DNA of 64,000 nucleotides from an uncultured Chloroflexus sp. (GCF_937951745.1 NZ_CALFBQ010000009.1:27227-91226), one strand, 5' to 3'; numbered from the stretch's first letter, positions 27,508-36,610 are shown. The notes: generated by a model from the sequence alone, not told the origin. Translations and numbers: made by a program.

Positions 27508-29436
27508 ATGCGGATACAACCACACAACCCATCCCCCCGTCCTACAAGACCGCGCGCCTTTACCACGAGATATGCGCGCCGGATCGTCATCTGGCTGCTT
27601 ACGCTGCTGATTCGGTTCACTATTGCGGTTGCGCTCCTGTTGACCTTACGCTGGATCGTGCTGCGCTTCCGGCGGGTGCGCATCCGGCCCACCCCTTACG
27701 CCACACCGCCGATCGGGCCAGAGGCGATTGACACCAAACGCCGGCGAATTGTGCTCAGTGATTTGCATTTGGGCGGCGGCGACCGACGCGATGATTTTTG
27801 CGATGATGAAGTATTGATTGCCTTTCTCGAACATTACGTCGCGCACGAACCAACCGAACTCATTCTCGCCGGCGACACGTTTGAGTTTTTGCAGATCAGT
27901 TTGCCCGACGTGGCCGATGATGAATGGTCGCAACGGGCTGCTGCCCGGCGCTTGCAAGCGATCATTGCCGCGCATGCCGGCGTATTTGCTGCTCTACGCC
28001 GGTTTGCGCAGCAAGCTGGCAACCAACTGACAATCTTAATCGGCAACCACGACTTTGAACTACACTACCCAGCGGCCAAAGAGGTCTTGCGACAAACGCT
28101 GGGCCTACCGCCGGATGATCCGCGGCTGCGGTTTGGGATCAGCTATCACGGCGGCGGCGTCTATATCGTGCATGGAAACCAATTTGACCGCTGGAACCGC
28201 TTCGTCAATTTTGCCAGCATTAGCGAACCGTTTGAGGTCGTGCGCGGCACCCAGTTGGTCAAAGAGGTCATCAACGAACTCGAAGAAGACCCCTTCCCGC
28301 TCGCGCCACTGGTTGACAACATCAAACCATCATCGGCGTTTTTTTGGTACTTGATCAGCTTGCAACGGTTGCGCGATCCGGCGGCGCGGCGGTTTGTCAC
28401 CCGCGGCGTGATCGGCTTTTTGCAAGTCACGGCGTGGGCGCCGCCGCACCATCTGTCAAGCGAACCGGACGAATGGTTGCAACGGTCGCCGTTGATCGTG
28501 CTGTGGCCACCGATTGCGGCTTTGCGCCGGCGACGGGTGGCACGCCATCAAGCGATTGCGCGCCAGTTTGGGGCGGCTGCCGAAGCGGTGGGTGATCTGC
28601 CAGAGATGGTTGATCAGGTGCGTGATGAAGCGCGCCGGCAAGCCAGCCGCGAAGTGGCCACCTTCAACGACGAGATTGCGCGCGACATTGCACGGCTGGC
28701 CTGCCAGCCAGCCTACCGCGACGACCGACTGTTTGTGTGCGGGCATACTCACGTGGCGCGGGTGATCGATCTCGGCAATGGCCGTCGCTACATCAATGTC
28801 GGTACGTGGACTGATGTAGTATTTGATGTGGAGACGATGCGGCGACCGCGCCAACGCTACCCATTTCTCGAAATCAGCAACGGCAGTGACGGCGCGCCGC
28901 ACGGACGGCTGTTGGTCTGGTATGGGCCAGATCAGCCGCCACAACCGTGGTACGACGAGGAACCGCCGCGGCAGCGACGGCAAAGTCGTGTACAATATAG
29001 GCGCAAAGGAAACGGTGTAACAGCGCAAGCACGAAGTCGCGAAGACCATTCACAACGAGGGTACTACGTTAAGCAGGAGGGAACCATGAAACATGTGTTA
29101 CGCATTCTCGGCATTGCAGCAGTGGTAGGGCTGGCAATTGCCATCTTCCGCGCCGTGCGCCAATATCAGGAGGACAGTGTGTTTGACCTGACTCCGGCGA
29201 CGAATACCAATACGGCGAACAATAGTGGGCAGCGTGGGAGCATTAGCCCTGAACTGCTCAGTATGTTGGCCGATCCCGGCGACAAGGGGCCGGTTGAGCT
29301 GATGGTGGATGCGAACGGCAAGGAGTGGCTAGTGAACCGGCGCAACGGCTACCGCTACCCGATTGAAGACGGCATTCCGATCATGCTGCTCGAAGAGGGT
29401 GAGAAAAACAAAGACGAGAGCCTGATCCAGAAGTAA
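27508..29436 (+). CDS. Membrane-anchored metallophosphoesterase; frame continues into Trm112-like tail
   Basis: The frame encodes 642 residues. An N-terminal helix ([25 protein letters not shown]) anchors the protein. A calcineurin-like phosphoesterase domain (about 78-470) follows, with all metal motifs: [27 protein letters not shown] and GHTHVAR. It resembles UDP-diacylglucosamine hydrolase-type or related phosphatases; the substrate is unknown. From about residue 527 the same frame enters a second membrane helix and a Trm112-like domain. No stop separates the parts, so either this is a true fusion or the tail is a separate gene with its own start at 29086. Confidence 0.8.
   Translation: MRIQPHNPSPRPTRPRAFTTRYARRIVIWLLTLLIRFTIAVALLLTLRWIVLRFRRVRIRPTPYATPPIGPEAIDTKRRRIVLSDLHLGGGDRRDDFCDDEVLIAFLEHYVAHEPTELILAGDTFEFLQISLPDVADDEWSQRAAARRLQAIIAAHAGVFAALRRFAQQAGNQLTILIGNHDFELHYPAAKEVLRQTLGLPPDDPRLRFGISYHGGGVYIVHGNQFDRWNRFVNFASISEPFEVVRGTQLVKEVINELEEDPFPLAPLVDNIKPSSAFFWYLISLQRLRDPAARRFVTRGVIGFLQVTAWAPPHHLSSEPDEWLQRSPLIVLWPPIAALRRRRVARHQAIARQFGAAAEAVGDLPEMVDQVRDEARRQASREVATFNDEIARDIARLACQPAYRDDRLFVCGHTHVARVIDLGNGRRYINVGTWTDVVFDVETMRRPRQRYPFLEISNGSDGAPHGRLLVWYGPDQPPQPWYDEEPPRQRRQSRVQYRRKGNGVTAQARSREDHSQRGYYVKQEGTMKHVLRILGIAAVVGLAIAIFRAVRQYQEDSVFDLTPATNTNTANNSGQRGSISPELLSMLADPGDKGPVELMVDANGKEWLVNRRNGYRYPIEDGIPIMLLEEGEKNKDESLIQK
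29086..29436 (+). CDS. Trm112-like small membrane protein (internal start alternative)
   Basis: An ATG at 29086 in the metallophosphoesterase frame is preceded by a strong Shine-Dalgarno (caggaggga). The 116-residue product would have an N-terminal membrane helix ([19 protein letters not shown]), a Ser/Thr/Asn linker and a Trm112/YcaR-like domain. That domain has [20 protein letters not shown], which matches the family's YPI.DGIP.ML core. A possible -10 (tacaat) lies about 95 bases upstream. I think independent initiation at this site is likely, with or without the readthrough form. Confidence 0.55.
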   Translation: MKHVLRILGIAAVVGLAIAIFRAVRQYQEDSVFDLTPATNTNTANNSGQRGSISPELLSMLADPGDKGPVELMVDANGKEWLVNRRNGYRYPIEDGIPIMLLEEGEKNKDESLIQK

Positions 29437-29792
29437 GGGCAGGCAAAGGCGCCGGGAGGGTTTCACGCCAAGGTGCGAAGAACGCGAAGCACGCAGAGGG
29501 TTTCACGCCAAGGTGCGAAGAACACTCAGAATGCAAAGTTTTGTTGTGGGGGCGTACACAGGCTGTAGGCTGCCTTGCAGGGTTCGGCGCGTGGTTGGCT
29601 TGGCTAACATTCCTTCCCCCTCCTCCGCTGGAGCAGGGGGATAGAACGCTAAAAGCACGAAGATTTGTTATAGTTGCGCAGCGCGCGAGTAGCACCCCTT
29701 TTCAAATCCTCAGTGACCTTTGCACTCTTTGCGTCCTTGCGTCAGGTTTGATTGCGCCCTTTGCGGCTTGGCTTCGACTAGAAAGTGTGGCT
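29437..29792. repeat. Repeat-containing gap upstream of trpB
   Basis: A 27-bp direct repeat beginning agggtttcacgcc occurs at 29457-29483 and 29497-29523. Purine-rich arms (gcaaaggcgc near 29443) face pyrimidine-rich arms (ctttgcactctttgcgtcc near 29719-29737), so the gap is a member of the window's inverted-repeat family. A frame open from 29541 into trpB makes this sequence look coding, but its translation is not TrpB-like. Confidence 0.6.
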
Positions 29793-30983
29793 ATGCAGGA
29801 CGTGGTTTCGCGACCGGGGAGATTCGGCCCGTATGGTGGGCGATACGTGCCCGAAACGCTGATGCCGGCGGTCACAGCGCTGGAAGAGGCATACGAGGTG
29901 GCGAAGGCCGACCCGTCGTTTTGGGAGGAGTTAGCGCTGCTGCACCGCACCTACACCGGCAGACCGACGCCATTGACGTTTGCGGCGCGGCTGACCGCCC
30001 ACTGCGGCGGGGCGCAGATCTACCTCAAGCGCGAGGATTTGGCTCACACTGGCGCGCATAAGATCAACAATGCGCTGGGACAGGGGTTGCTGGCGAAGCG
30101 CATGGGTAAGCGGCGGGTGATCGCCGAGACCGGCGCTGGCCAGCACGGCGTGGCGACAGCGACGGTCTGTGCGCTGCTTGGGCTTGAGTGCGTGGTGTAT
30201 ATGGGGGTGGATGACATGGCCCGCCAGCGGCCCAATGTCTTCCGCATGCGTTTGCTGGGGGCCGAGGTGCGCGGCGTAACCAGCGGTTCGCGCACGCTGA
30301 AAGATGCGATTAACGAAGCGATGCGCGATTGGGTGACCAATCCCGATAGCTATTATCTGCTGGGATCGGCGTTGGGGCCGCACCCCTACCCAACGATGGT
30401 ACGCGACTTCCAGCGCGTGATCGGTGTAGAAGCCCGCGAACAAATCCTCGCTGCAACGGGCCGGTTGCCGGATGTGGTGGTGGCCTGCGTCGGCGGTGGC
30501 TCGAACGCGATCGGTATCTTTCACCCTTTCCTTGACGATCACGAAGTAGCACTGCGCGGCGTTGAGGCTGGCGGCAGAGGTAAGGGGCTTGGCGAGCATG
30601 CGGCCCGCTTTCGCGCTGCGACCCCCGGTGTGTTGCAGGGCACCTATTCGTATGTGTTGCAGGATGAAGCCGGCCAGATTGCGCTGACCCACTCGGTAAG
30701 CGCCGGGTTGGATTATGCCAGCATTGGCCCCGAGCATGCATGGCTGCACGATAGCGGACGAGCAACGTACACCGCTGCTAGTGATGAGGAAGCGCTAGCT
30801 GCGTTCCAGTTGTTAGCGAAGCTAGAAGGGATCATTCCTGCCTTGGAGAGCGCCCATGCGGTAGCGGAGGCGATCCGGCTTGCACCCACAATGCGGCCCG
30901 ACCAGATTATTTTGATCAACCTATCGGGACGCGGCGACAAAGATATCTTCACCGTCGCCGATCTGTTGGGGGTCGATATCTAG
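29793..30983 (+). CDS. trpB: Tryptophan synthase beta chain
   Basis: This PLP enzyme joins indole and serine to make tryptophan. The 396-residue protein from the ATG at 29793 begins with the family N-terminus ([18 protein letters not shown]). The PLP lysine is in [18 protein letters not shown]. The phosphate-binding loop is [17 protein letters not shown], and LSGRGDKDI lies at the C-terminus. The open frame from 29541 adds 84 residues translated from intergenic repeat sequence and should not be used. trpA is not adjacent; DagK follows after a repeat gap. Confidence 0.97.
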   Translation: MQDVVSRPGRFGPYGGRYVPETLMPAVTALEEAYEVAKADPSFWEELALLHRTYTGRPTPLTFAARLTAHCGGAQIYLKREDLAHTGAHKINNALGQGLLAKRMGKRRVIAETGAGQHGVATATVCALLGLECVVYMGVDDMARQRPNVFRMRLLGAEVRGVTSGSRTLKDAINEAMRDWVTNPDSYYLLGSALGPHPYPTMVRDFQRVIGVEAREQILAATGRLPDVVVACVGGGSNAIGIFHPFLDDHEVALRGVEAGGRGKGLGEHAARFRAATPGVLQGTYSYVLQDEAGQIALTHSVSAGLDYASIGPEHAWLHDSGRATYTAASDEEALAAFQLLAKLEGIIPALESAHAVAEAIRLAPTMRPDQIILINLSGRGDKDIFTVADLLGVDI

Positions 30984-31195
30984 AGGCGCAGAGGGAGCAA
31001 AAAACGCAAAGGCGCAGAGTTCGCACAGGACGCTGAAGATGTGAAGGCGAAGGCTATCAGTGCGCTTAAGTAGCCAAACCATCACAAATCTTTGCGACCT
31101 TCGCGTCCTTTACGTTAAAAAATCCTTTGCGTTACCGGCATCTTTTGCGTCTTTGTGTTGGTAGAGACGGACGGTCGTCTCTACAGGGTGTACGT
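30984..31195. repeat. Inverted-repeat gap with hairpin before dagK
   Basis: The left arm (gcaaaaaacgcaaaggcgcagag, about 31000-31021) faces a right arm rich in ctttgcg and cttcgcgtcc words (31089-31160). A perfect small hairpin, gtagagacg (31161-31169) with cgtctctac (31176-31184), sits immediately before the start of dagK and may affect its translation. Confidence 0.65.
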
Positions 31196-32110
31196 ATGAC
31201 AACGACGGTCATCTTGAATCCGGCGGCGGGGCGCGGGTTGGCGGGCCGGCGACGGGGCGCAATTGAAGCCGAATTGCGTAAGCACGAGATTGAGTATGAA
31301 ATCGTCACCACCCACGCTCGCGGCGGTGCGACTGAGCTGGCGATACAAGCTATGAATCGGGGTGCAAACCGGTTGGTAGCAGTAGGTGGCGACGGTACGA
31401 TCAATGAGGTGGTCAACGGGATTATGGATAGCCGCAAAGGCGGGCAGGTTGCTCTAGGCATTATCCCGCTTGGCACCGGCAGCGACTTCGTGAAATCACT
31501 GCCCGGCCTGCGTCTCGGCGATATTGCCGGCGCGGTGCAACGGCTGGCCAATAACCGCACGCAGGCGATTGATGTGGGCCGGATTCGGGTGGAAGCGGGC
31601 CGGTTGCAGCTTACCCGCTGTTTTATCAACGGCTTGGGCATGGGTCTCGATGCAGCGGTGGCAGTCGAGAGCCTTAAGATTAAGCGGTTGCGCGGCTTCG
31701 CGGTGTACTTGATCTCAGTATTCAAGGCGCTGGCCACGTACCGGCCCGGCCCGATGACGGTGCGTTTCGATGGGCAACGGGTCAGCCGCCAGCTTTTTTT
31801 TGCTAGCGTCGGCAATGGGCGTTGCCAAGGCGGCGGTTTCTGGATGACACCGGAGGCGAAGCTGGATGATGGTCTGCTCGATTTGTGTATCGTAGATACA
31901 ATGCCGATCTCGCGCGCGCTGCGCAAGATTCCGTTGCTGATCCGCGGGGTGCATACCAACGAGCCGGAGGTGACGATGGCCCGCGCGCGGCGGATTGAGG
32001 TGACGTGCCCGACGCCGATCCCGGTGGCGACCGATGGCGAAGTGATTGCGACGGCGGCGCAGCGGGTCGAGGTGGAGGTGTTGCCGCGAGCAGTGCGATT
32101 GGTGGTGTGA
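31196..32110 (+). CDS. Diacylglycerol kinase family lipid kinase (YegS/DagK type)
   Basis: The 304-residue protein phosphorylates a lipid such as diacylglycerol for phospholipid recycling. Landmarks are the N-terminal VILNPAAGRGLAGRR and the nucleotide-binding VAVGGDGTINEVVNGI. These are followed by GIIPLGTGSDFVKSL and the C-terminal DLCIVDTMPISR. The Asn of the usual GTANDFA motif is Ser here (GTGSDFV). The start is the ATG at 31196 (MTTTVIL); the upstream frame to 31127 comes from the repeat. It is followed by another repeat gap and the selenocysteine tRNA. Confidence 0.93.
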   Translation: MTTTVILNPAAGRGLAGRRRGAIEAELRKHEIEYEIVTTHARGGATELAIQAMNRGANRLVAVGGDGTINEVVNGIMDSRKGGQVALGIIPLGTGSDFVKSLPGLRLGDIAGAVQRLANNRTQAIDVGRIRVEAGRLQLTRCFINGLGMGLDAAVAVESLKIKRLRGFAVYLISVFKALATYRPGPMTVRFDGQRVSRQLFFASVGNGRCQGGGFWMTPEAKLDDGLLDLCIVDTMPISRALRKIPLLIRGVHTNEPEVTMARARRIEVTCPTPIPVATDGEVIATAAQRVEVEVLPRAVRLVV

Positions 32111-32340
32111 AAGGCGCAGAGAGGGCAGAGGCGCGCAGAGTCTAAACGCAAAGACGCTAAGATCGCAAAGAACGAGAAGGAATTTAATGGTGGGGGCTAC
32201 CAGCGCGCTTGTACCCAATCACTAAAAAACCTTTGCGTCTTTGCGTTATTCCCTCTGTGCCCCGTGGCGTTCTGCTTGCGTTATCCCCTCTGCACCTTTG
32301 CCCACCTTGCGTCTCCATCTTATTGACAAGCGGCTACCAT
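32111..32340. repeat. Inverted-repeat gap between dagK and tRNA-Sec
   Basis: Left arm words (aaaggcgcagagagggcagaggc, near 32111-32133; aaacgcaaagacgctaag near 32144) face right arm words (aacctttgcgtctttgcg near 32226-32245; gcacctttgccc near 32291). This is another member of the GCAAAG/CTTTGC family. No gene is supported here. Confidence 0.6.
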
Positions 32341-32358
32341 CGCACTACAATCGCCGGC

Positions 32359-32452
32359 GAGAGCGCATGTAGCCCGGTGGCTGCCGCGGTCTTCAAAACC
32401 GTTGGGCGGAGTGACGAACTGCGCCGGTGGGTTCGACTCCCACGCGCTCTCG
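32359..32452 (+). tRNA. selC: tRNA-Sec (anticodon TCA)
   Basis: The 94-base sequence folds as a bacterial selenocysteine tRNA. The 8-bp acceptor is GAGAGCGC (32359-32366) with GCGCTCTC (32444-32451). The D arm has six pairs with a four-base loop (GTAGCC-cggt-GGCTGC). The anticodon loop CTTCAAA carries TCA. A long variable arm has stem GGCG.AGT / ACT.CGCC, and the T arm is GTGGG-TTCGACT-CCCAC. The discriminator is G, as expected for Sec. CCA is not encoded. The 8+5 acceptor/T-stem geometry and UCA anticodon separate it from tRNA-Ser and from a suppressor. It implies that the organism has SelA/SelB elsewhere. Confidence 0.93.
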
Positions 32453-32505
32453 CTGGGGCTGCCATCACGATCCGACTGCTCTGTTAGGGAGAAGATTGCG
32501 CCTGT

Positions 32506-33945
32506 TTAGGATAAGACGTGACGCAGGGCTGGAAGCCGGCGGATGACGAGCCAGTCTAACACAACCACTAGCGCGAAAGAGAGACCGGCTAGCGGGAAGA
32601 GCGTCCCTAGCACGATAATAAGTATCAACAAGCCACGCATCAACGGAAGCTGTGGCATTGATGGCGCACCAAGGCGACCTTTTGGCCGACGCCGCCACCA
32701 CATTACTGGCCCGGTGATTGACAGAAGGATCACCGTCAGCGCAGCAAAGAGCATGAGCAACTGATTCCAGAACCCGAAGAGACGCCCTTCATGCACGGCA
32801 ATACCGGTCTCCACTAACTTCGGCACCAAGCCGTACTGCTCCCAGCCAATGTCAGCGAGTACACGACCACTATACTGGTCAATATGAATTGTCCGGCTAT
32901 TGGTCGGCTGATCGGCAAAGATAGTAATCGTGTAGACCCCTTCTGAACTACTTGGCGGCGTCACGCTGAATCCCATCGGTACGCCTACTGCCTGCCCAAA
33001 GGCAACGACCGAGTCGATAGTGACTGGAGTGCTCACCGCCCCATGAGCAACGTTCGCGTTTGTGCTTGCACCCTCGCCTTGATGATCGGCATGCGGATTT
33101 GACTGTGGCAGAGGTGTGTCCTCAACTGCCCACGGCACGATCTTTTCAGAGCCGGTGTTCAAACTGGCCGCGGTCGTATCAGAAAGTGGCACATTCTCCC
33201 AAAGTTCAGGCGGGTATTGCGCCCAGACCCGCGCAAAGTTCGATCCCCAGAACGTCGCCCAAGGAAGACCGGTGATAATGAGCAAAACTATGGCAAGTGA
33301 GGCCCAAACACCGGGCACTGCATGCAAGTCGCGCCAGAAAATCCGCCAGTTCTTGGTCGTAAGGCGGGGAAGCAACACTCCCCAAATGGTTGATCCCTTC
33401 CTTGGCCACCAGAGGTAGAGACCGCTGATGGTCAGTATTAGACCCCAGCAAGCGGCAAGTTCAACTAGATAGTCGCCAATATCGCCGAGCAATAAACTCC
33501 CATGCAATTGAACCGCCGCCTCTTGCAGATTCCAGTCATCGTTGCGCTCACCGAGTATCTCGGCGGTATACGGGTTGACAAACACCGAGCGTGACTCGCC
33601 GCTTGCAGTACTGATCTTCACAATCGTGCTGCGATCCGCTGCCTTTGCGGTCTGAAATTCATTGAAGGTCGCACCGGGATATTGCGCAAGCACGGCAGCG
33701 ATTTGCACGCTTGGAGGTTGGACGGTTGTAGCGGGCGTAACCCGAGTGGGGTACATGAGGTCATCGAGTTGCGGTTTGAAGAGGTAGATGATACCAGTGA
33801 TTGCCAACATGAGCATAAAAGGAAATACGAACAAGCCAGCATAGAAATGCCAGCGCCAAATGAGGCGGTAGAGGCGCGATGCAAGCGGAGTGTCGTTCCC
33901 CAAAGCAGTATCCGCCGATAGGGTTGTATCATTGGTAGTCAACAT
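32506..33945 (-). CDS. PepSY-associated transmembrane protein
   Basis: The 479-residue inner-membrane protein has four helices in the usual PepSY_TM arrangement: YAGLFVFPFMLMLAITGIIYLF near the N-terminus, two in the middle and two near the C-terminus. The helix entry WRWHFYAGL and HDLHAVPGVWAS-type histidines resemble heme-binding or reductase-like members of the family. A large periplasmic domain lies between. Homologues are linked to iron, siderophore or copper handling. The ATG at 33945 has aagaggtt upstream. A small membrane gene lies upstream on the same strand after a palindrome. Confidence 0.85.
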   Translation of the reverse strand: MLTTNDTTLSADTALGNDTPLASRLYRLIWRWHFYAGLFVFPFMLMLAITGIIYLFKPQLDDLMYPTRVTPATTVQPPSVQIAAVLAQYPGATFNEFQTAKAADRSTIVKISTASGESRSVFVNPYTAEILGERNDDWNLQEAAVQLHGSLLLGDIGDYLVELAACWGLILTISGLYLWWPRKGSTIWGVLLPRLTTKNWRIFWRDLHAVPGVWASLAIVLLIITGLPWATFWGSNFARVWAQYPPELWENVPLSDTTAASLNTGSEKIVPWAVEDTPLPQSNPHADHQGEGASTNANVAHGAVSTPVTIDSVVAFGQAVGVPMGFSVTPPSSSEGVYTITIFADQPTNSRTIHIDQYSGRVLADIGWEQYGLVPKLVETGIAVHEGRLFGFWNQLLMLFAALTVILLSITGPVMWWRRRPKGRLGAPSMPQLPLMRGLLILIIVLGTLFPLAGLSFALVVVLDWLVIRRLPALRHVLS

Positions 33946-34045
33946 GATGAACCTCTTGTGGATTGCATATCTTGTCTTGCTAGACACAGTGTCCCGTTCC
34001 GATTAATTCACGGCACGATGCTCATTCCCAACAGGAGACAAGTCG

Positions 34046-34074
34046 TATTCAGCAATATTGTGGATTGCTGAATA
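34046..34074. promoter_or_regulatory. Perfect 11-bp palindrome upstream of the PepSY gene
   Basis: TATTCAGCAAT (34046-34056) and ATTGCTGAATA (34064-34074) form an inverted repeat with a 7-base spacer, in the 180-bp gap between the small membrane gene and the PepSY gene. It could be an operator for a metal-responsive repressor or a stem-loop after the upstream gene. No T-run follows, so I favour an operator. Confidence 0.45.
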
Positions 34075-34125
34075 GAGTAACATCGGATAATGAGCGGTGA
34101 GACAATACTACAGTTGGGAAGAATG

Positions 34126-34563
34126 TTATGCAGCACGAGGTGGCGGAGAGAGCGGGGACATATCTAGATGGGAGAGATGTCCACCGAAGAGTTTTAAAGA
34201 GGTGATGAGAAGGGTCAGAAGAAATAACGCTACTATCGCCGAAGCAACTCCTTCGTAGACAGAACGTGGCAAGAGATTCGTTGCAGTAGAGGTTGTGAGT
34301 ACATCCTCAGCAGCTATTTTGGGAGATGGCTGACTTGTGCGCCACAACATCTCACAAAGATAAAATGATATACCATCATCACGTGCAGTATGCGTGGGAA
34401 CCTGATGTAAGCGCATATCAATTGTTGCACAGTGGATGAGGCAGGCAAGTGGGTTGAGGATCGTGAGGATGAGTGCAATTAGGTATGCAAGGATAAACAA
34501 CCATTTCCTTGCATTCGAGGGCAGTTCATATTGATAGTGAGGGTAACAAGCAGAAAGATGCAT
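34126..34563 (-). CDS. Small membrane protein of unknown function (possibly metal-related)
   Basis: This 145-residue protein has an N-terminal helix (WLFILAYLIALILTILNPLACL) followed closely by IHC, a polar loop of about 60 residues, and a second helix near the C-terminus (AIVALFLLTLLITSL). The tail is GGHLSHLDMSP. Cys, His and Met residues next to the membrane would suit metal binding, and the PepSY gene is downstream on the same strand. I do not recognise the family. The start at 34563 has no strong Shine-Dalgarno. Confidence 0.6.
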   Translation of the reverse strand: MHLSACYPHYQYELPSNARKWLFILAYLIALILTILNPLACLIHCATIDMRLHQVPTHTARDDGISFYLCEMLWRTSQPSPKIAAEDVLTTSTATNLLPRSVYEGVASAIVALFLLTLLITSLKLFGGHLSHLDMSPLSPPPRAA

Positions 34564-34617
34564 AATTCACCTTACTATAATGCTATAAGCATAACAACCA
34601 TGTTGACATTTGTCAAC

Positions 34618-34806
34618 CAACGCGGGGCGCACCACAGGGTGTCGGGACGGGGCACCCCACGATACCCCCACGCCGGGGATACGACGCCCATCCCACGGTG
34701 CGGGACGCTAGGACGGGGTACCCCACACCGTGGGGGGCACCGCATGCGGTGCCCTTACGGGAACGGGGAACCCACTCGGCGGGTACCCCACAGCGGGGCA
34801 CACGGG
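34618..34806. repeat. Dense cluster of GC-rich palindromes
   Basis: About 190 bp of stacked palindromes built on GGGGTACCCC/GGGGCACCCC words. The strongest is a perfect 20-bp palindrome at 34735-34754 (gggcaccgcatgcggtgccc). Others are ccccac-acc-gtgggg (about 34720-34734), tccc-acggtgc-ggga (about 34691-34705) and ataccccc-acgc-cggggat (about 34663-34681). The motif GGACGGGG-C/T-ACCCCAC occurs twice (near 34645 and 34711). The cluster sits between the 3' end of one gene and the 5' end of the small membrane gene. It resembles nothing else in the window. Confidence 0.75.
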
Positions 34807-34833
34807 CATTTGTTATTCACCTGTTGGCATTCG

Positions 34834-35721
34834 TCATCCGCCCGCTGCCAGCATTCGCAGTCGGCGATCAAGCGGGCCACTTGGGCGATACGCTGCGCTG
34901 TGCGCAGACCACGCTGGCAGGAGATCGCGCTCGATCCACATCCAGCGGTCGGTTGTGGTGGCGATGCTGCGCGCACCGCTTAGTACTGTCGGTAGACCAA
35001 AGAAGGTGGAAAAGGATGGCCCACTAACCGGCCCGCCGCCGGTAAAGTCCATCCATGTTCCTAATGAGGCGATAAGACGGCCAAGGTCTGATAACTGTTC
35101 CATGTAGGGCGGTAAGATAGTCATCTGTTCGTGGCCGAGCAGCGTCATTGCAGCTTGGCTCACGAGTTCCCAGCCTTGCGTGAAGGTGGCCGGTTCACAC
35201 AGAAGTCGGGCGCCTTCGTCGAGCAGGCGGAACGAGGTCAGGATGGCGTGATCGGCGTCAGTGGCGCAACGCTCTAGCTCGGCCAACCCGCCATGGATAT
35301 ACGCTAAATGTGCCCAGCCGGTATCTTGGAAGATAGCATCGTTGGCCTGTTTGATGACTAGTAAATCGGCTAACAATTGGTCGGTAGCGGCTGTGTGCAG
35401 CAGCGTGGGTGCAAAGAGGGCAAGGGTTACACCACGCCCTACTAGATCGCCGAGGAGATCGAGAATGGCGGTTGATGGCTGTAGCTGCGATGCGCCATTT
35501 GCGATTATCTGCTGAGGTGCGCGCAGTCGGTCGGCGAGAGCAATACCGATGCCGACTTGGGCCGAGGCAAATGCCGCGAGGCCGGCCCAACGGAAAAGCC
35601 ATGGCTGGCGAAGGTACCAGTCGGCATAGGCAGCAGTAATAGCGCGATTGCGAGCGACGATCTGTTCCCGTGGCGGTAGATGTTGGTCGATGATGGCACA
35701 CCAGTCAGCCTTGGTTGGCAT
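34834..35721 (-). CDS. Conserved hypothetical protein, mostly helical
   Basis: This 295-residue protein from the ATG at 35721 has gaggaacct before it (a GTG at 35748 is less likely). It lacks a signal peptide. The N-terminal part reads RNRAITAAYADWYLRQPWLFRWAGLAAFASAQVGIGI, split over two helices, and the rest is helical with a hydrophobic centre (LGDLVGRGVTLALFAPTLL). No catalytic motif is recognised. It may be weakly related to DUF2515-like proteins, but I am not sure. Its 3' end faces the palindrome cluster, and the adenosine-kinase gene upstream runs in the same direction. Confidence 0.7.
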   Translation of the reverse strand: MPTKADWCAIIDQHLPPREQIVARNRAITAAYADWYLRQPWLFRWAGLAAFASAQVGIGIALADRLRAPQQIIANGASQLQPSTAILDLLGDLVGRGVTLALFAPTLLHTAATDQLLADLLVIKQANDAIFQDTGWAHLAYIHGGLAELERCATDADHAILTSFRLLDEGARLLCEPATFTQGWELVSQAAMTLLGHEQMTILPPYMEQLSDLGRLIASLGTWMDFTGGGPVSGPSFSTFFGLPTVLSGARSIATTTDRWMWIERDLLPAWSAHSAAYRPSGPLDRRLRMLAAGG

Positions 35722-35946
35722 AGGTTCCTCGGGGTAGTAGTGGGTCACCTAAAGGTGCGGAGGAGGTGAAGTGTGCAAGAGACGTTATACCGCAAAGCCG
35801 CCAAGGGCGCAAGGGTAGTAGGGTTATGGGCAAAGCGCGCATGCGACACCCTCCCCCCACCATCTTTTGCGCCTTCGCGCCTTCGCGTTTTACCTCCTTC
35901 ACATCCTTCGCGTTTTGCCTCCTTCGTGCCCTTGCGTTGGATTCAT
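35722..35946. repeat. Inverted-repeat gap between hypothetical and adenosine-kinase genes
   Basis: Left words (accgcaaagccgccaagggcgcaag, about 35790-35814) face right words (tttgcgccttcgcgccttcgcg, about 35867-35888, and repeated to 35936), forming a long imperfect hairpin typical of the window's GCAAAG/CTTCGCG family. No gene is supported. Confidence 0.6.
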
Positions 35947-36432
35947 CTATAGTTTGTACCCGATCCGGCGTAATAGGTCTTTACGCCACGCAATACCGGC
36001 ATCGTCTTCGACGCCGAGCGGTGACGAGCCGTCGATCACACCGAGGATGCCACGGCCTTGATCACTTTCAGCGATGATGACCTCAACAGGGTTGGCAGTA
36101 GCGCAAAAGATGCGGCATACCTCCGGTACCTGTTTTATGGCGTTTAACACATTGATCGGGTAGAAACCATTGCCGAGCACAATAATAAAGCTGTGCCCGG
36201 CGCCAATAGCCAACGCATTCTCACGGGCTAGCCCGATCAATGTTTCGTCGGTGCCACTCCAGCGCACGAGCCGCTCGCCTGACGCTTCACAAAAGGCGAG
36301 GCCAAAGCGGATACCCGGCACTGCGTTGACTAATGCTTCATGCAGGTCTTCGACCGTCTTGATAAAATGGCTTTGGCCGAGAATGATATTCAATTCGGCC
36401 GGCTTGGTAATCGAAACGAGATGTAGTTGCAT
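35947..36432 (-). CDS. Adenosine-specific kinase family protein
   Basis: This 161-residue protein matches the small adenosine-specific kinase family. It starts LHLVSITKPAELNIILGQSHFIKTVEDLHEA (split over adjacent segments) and has FGLAFCEASGERLVRWSG, VLGNGFYPINVLNAIKQVPE and IFCATANPVEVI. It ends GRGILGVIDGSSPLGVE-type plus RIGYKL. The family binds adenosine and ATP in a compact ferredoxin-like fold, and its cellular role is poorly known. It sits between two repeat gaps, upstream of the hypothetical gene and downstream of the YbaK-like gene, all on the minus strand. Confidence 0.92.
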   Translation of the reverse strand: MQLHLVSITKPAELNIILGQSHFIKTVEDLHEALVNAVPGIRFGLAFCEASGERLVRWSGTDETLIGLARENALAIGAGHSFIIVLGNGFYPINVLNAIKQVPEVCRIFCATANPVEVIIAESDQGRGILGVIDGSSPLGVEDDAGIAWRKDLLRRIGYKL

Positions 36433-36610
36433 TGTCCACCCTCAATTAGAAGACGCATAACTGACGATTGCCACCACGCAAAGGCGCGCAGTGTATGTAC
36501 TGCAAAGGCACGAAGGACGCCACGGGGCGTAAGGTCTTGTACGGTTAAGGGTGACGTAGGCGCGAGAATGCTCTACCAACAACATCCTTTACACCTTTGC
36601 GCTAACAACC
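36433..36610. repeat. Inverted-repeat gap between adenosine-kinase and YbaK-like genes
   Basis: Left words (cacgcaaaggcgcgcag near 36476 and gcaaaggcacgaaggacgcc near 36503) face a short right arm (catcctttacacctttgcgc near 36583). Weaker and shorter than the other members. No gene is supported. Confidence 0.5.

Noticed and set aside
29541..29792. N-terminal extension of the trpB frame (84 residues)
   Set aside because: Translated repeat and intergenic DNA; the TrpB family begins at the ATG at 29793.
32359..32452. tRNA-Ser or suppressor tRNA reading
   Set aside because: The 8-bp acceptor, six-pair D stem with four-base loop and UCA anticodon match tRNA-Sec rather than tRNA-Ser.
34612..34830. 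CRISPR-like array in the palindrome cluster
   Set aside because: No regular repeat-spacer spacing and no cas genes nearby; the units are nested palindromes of varying length.
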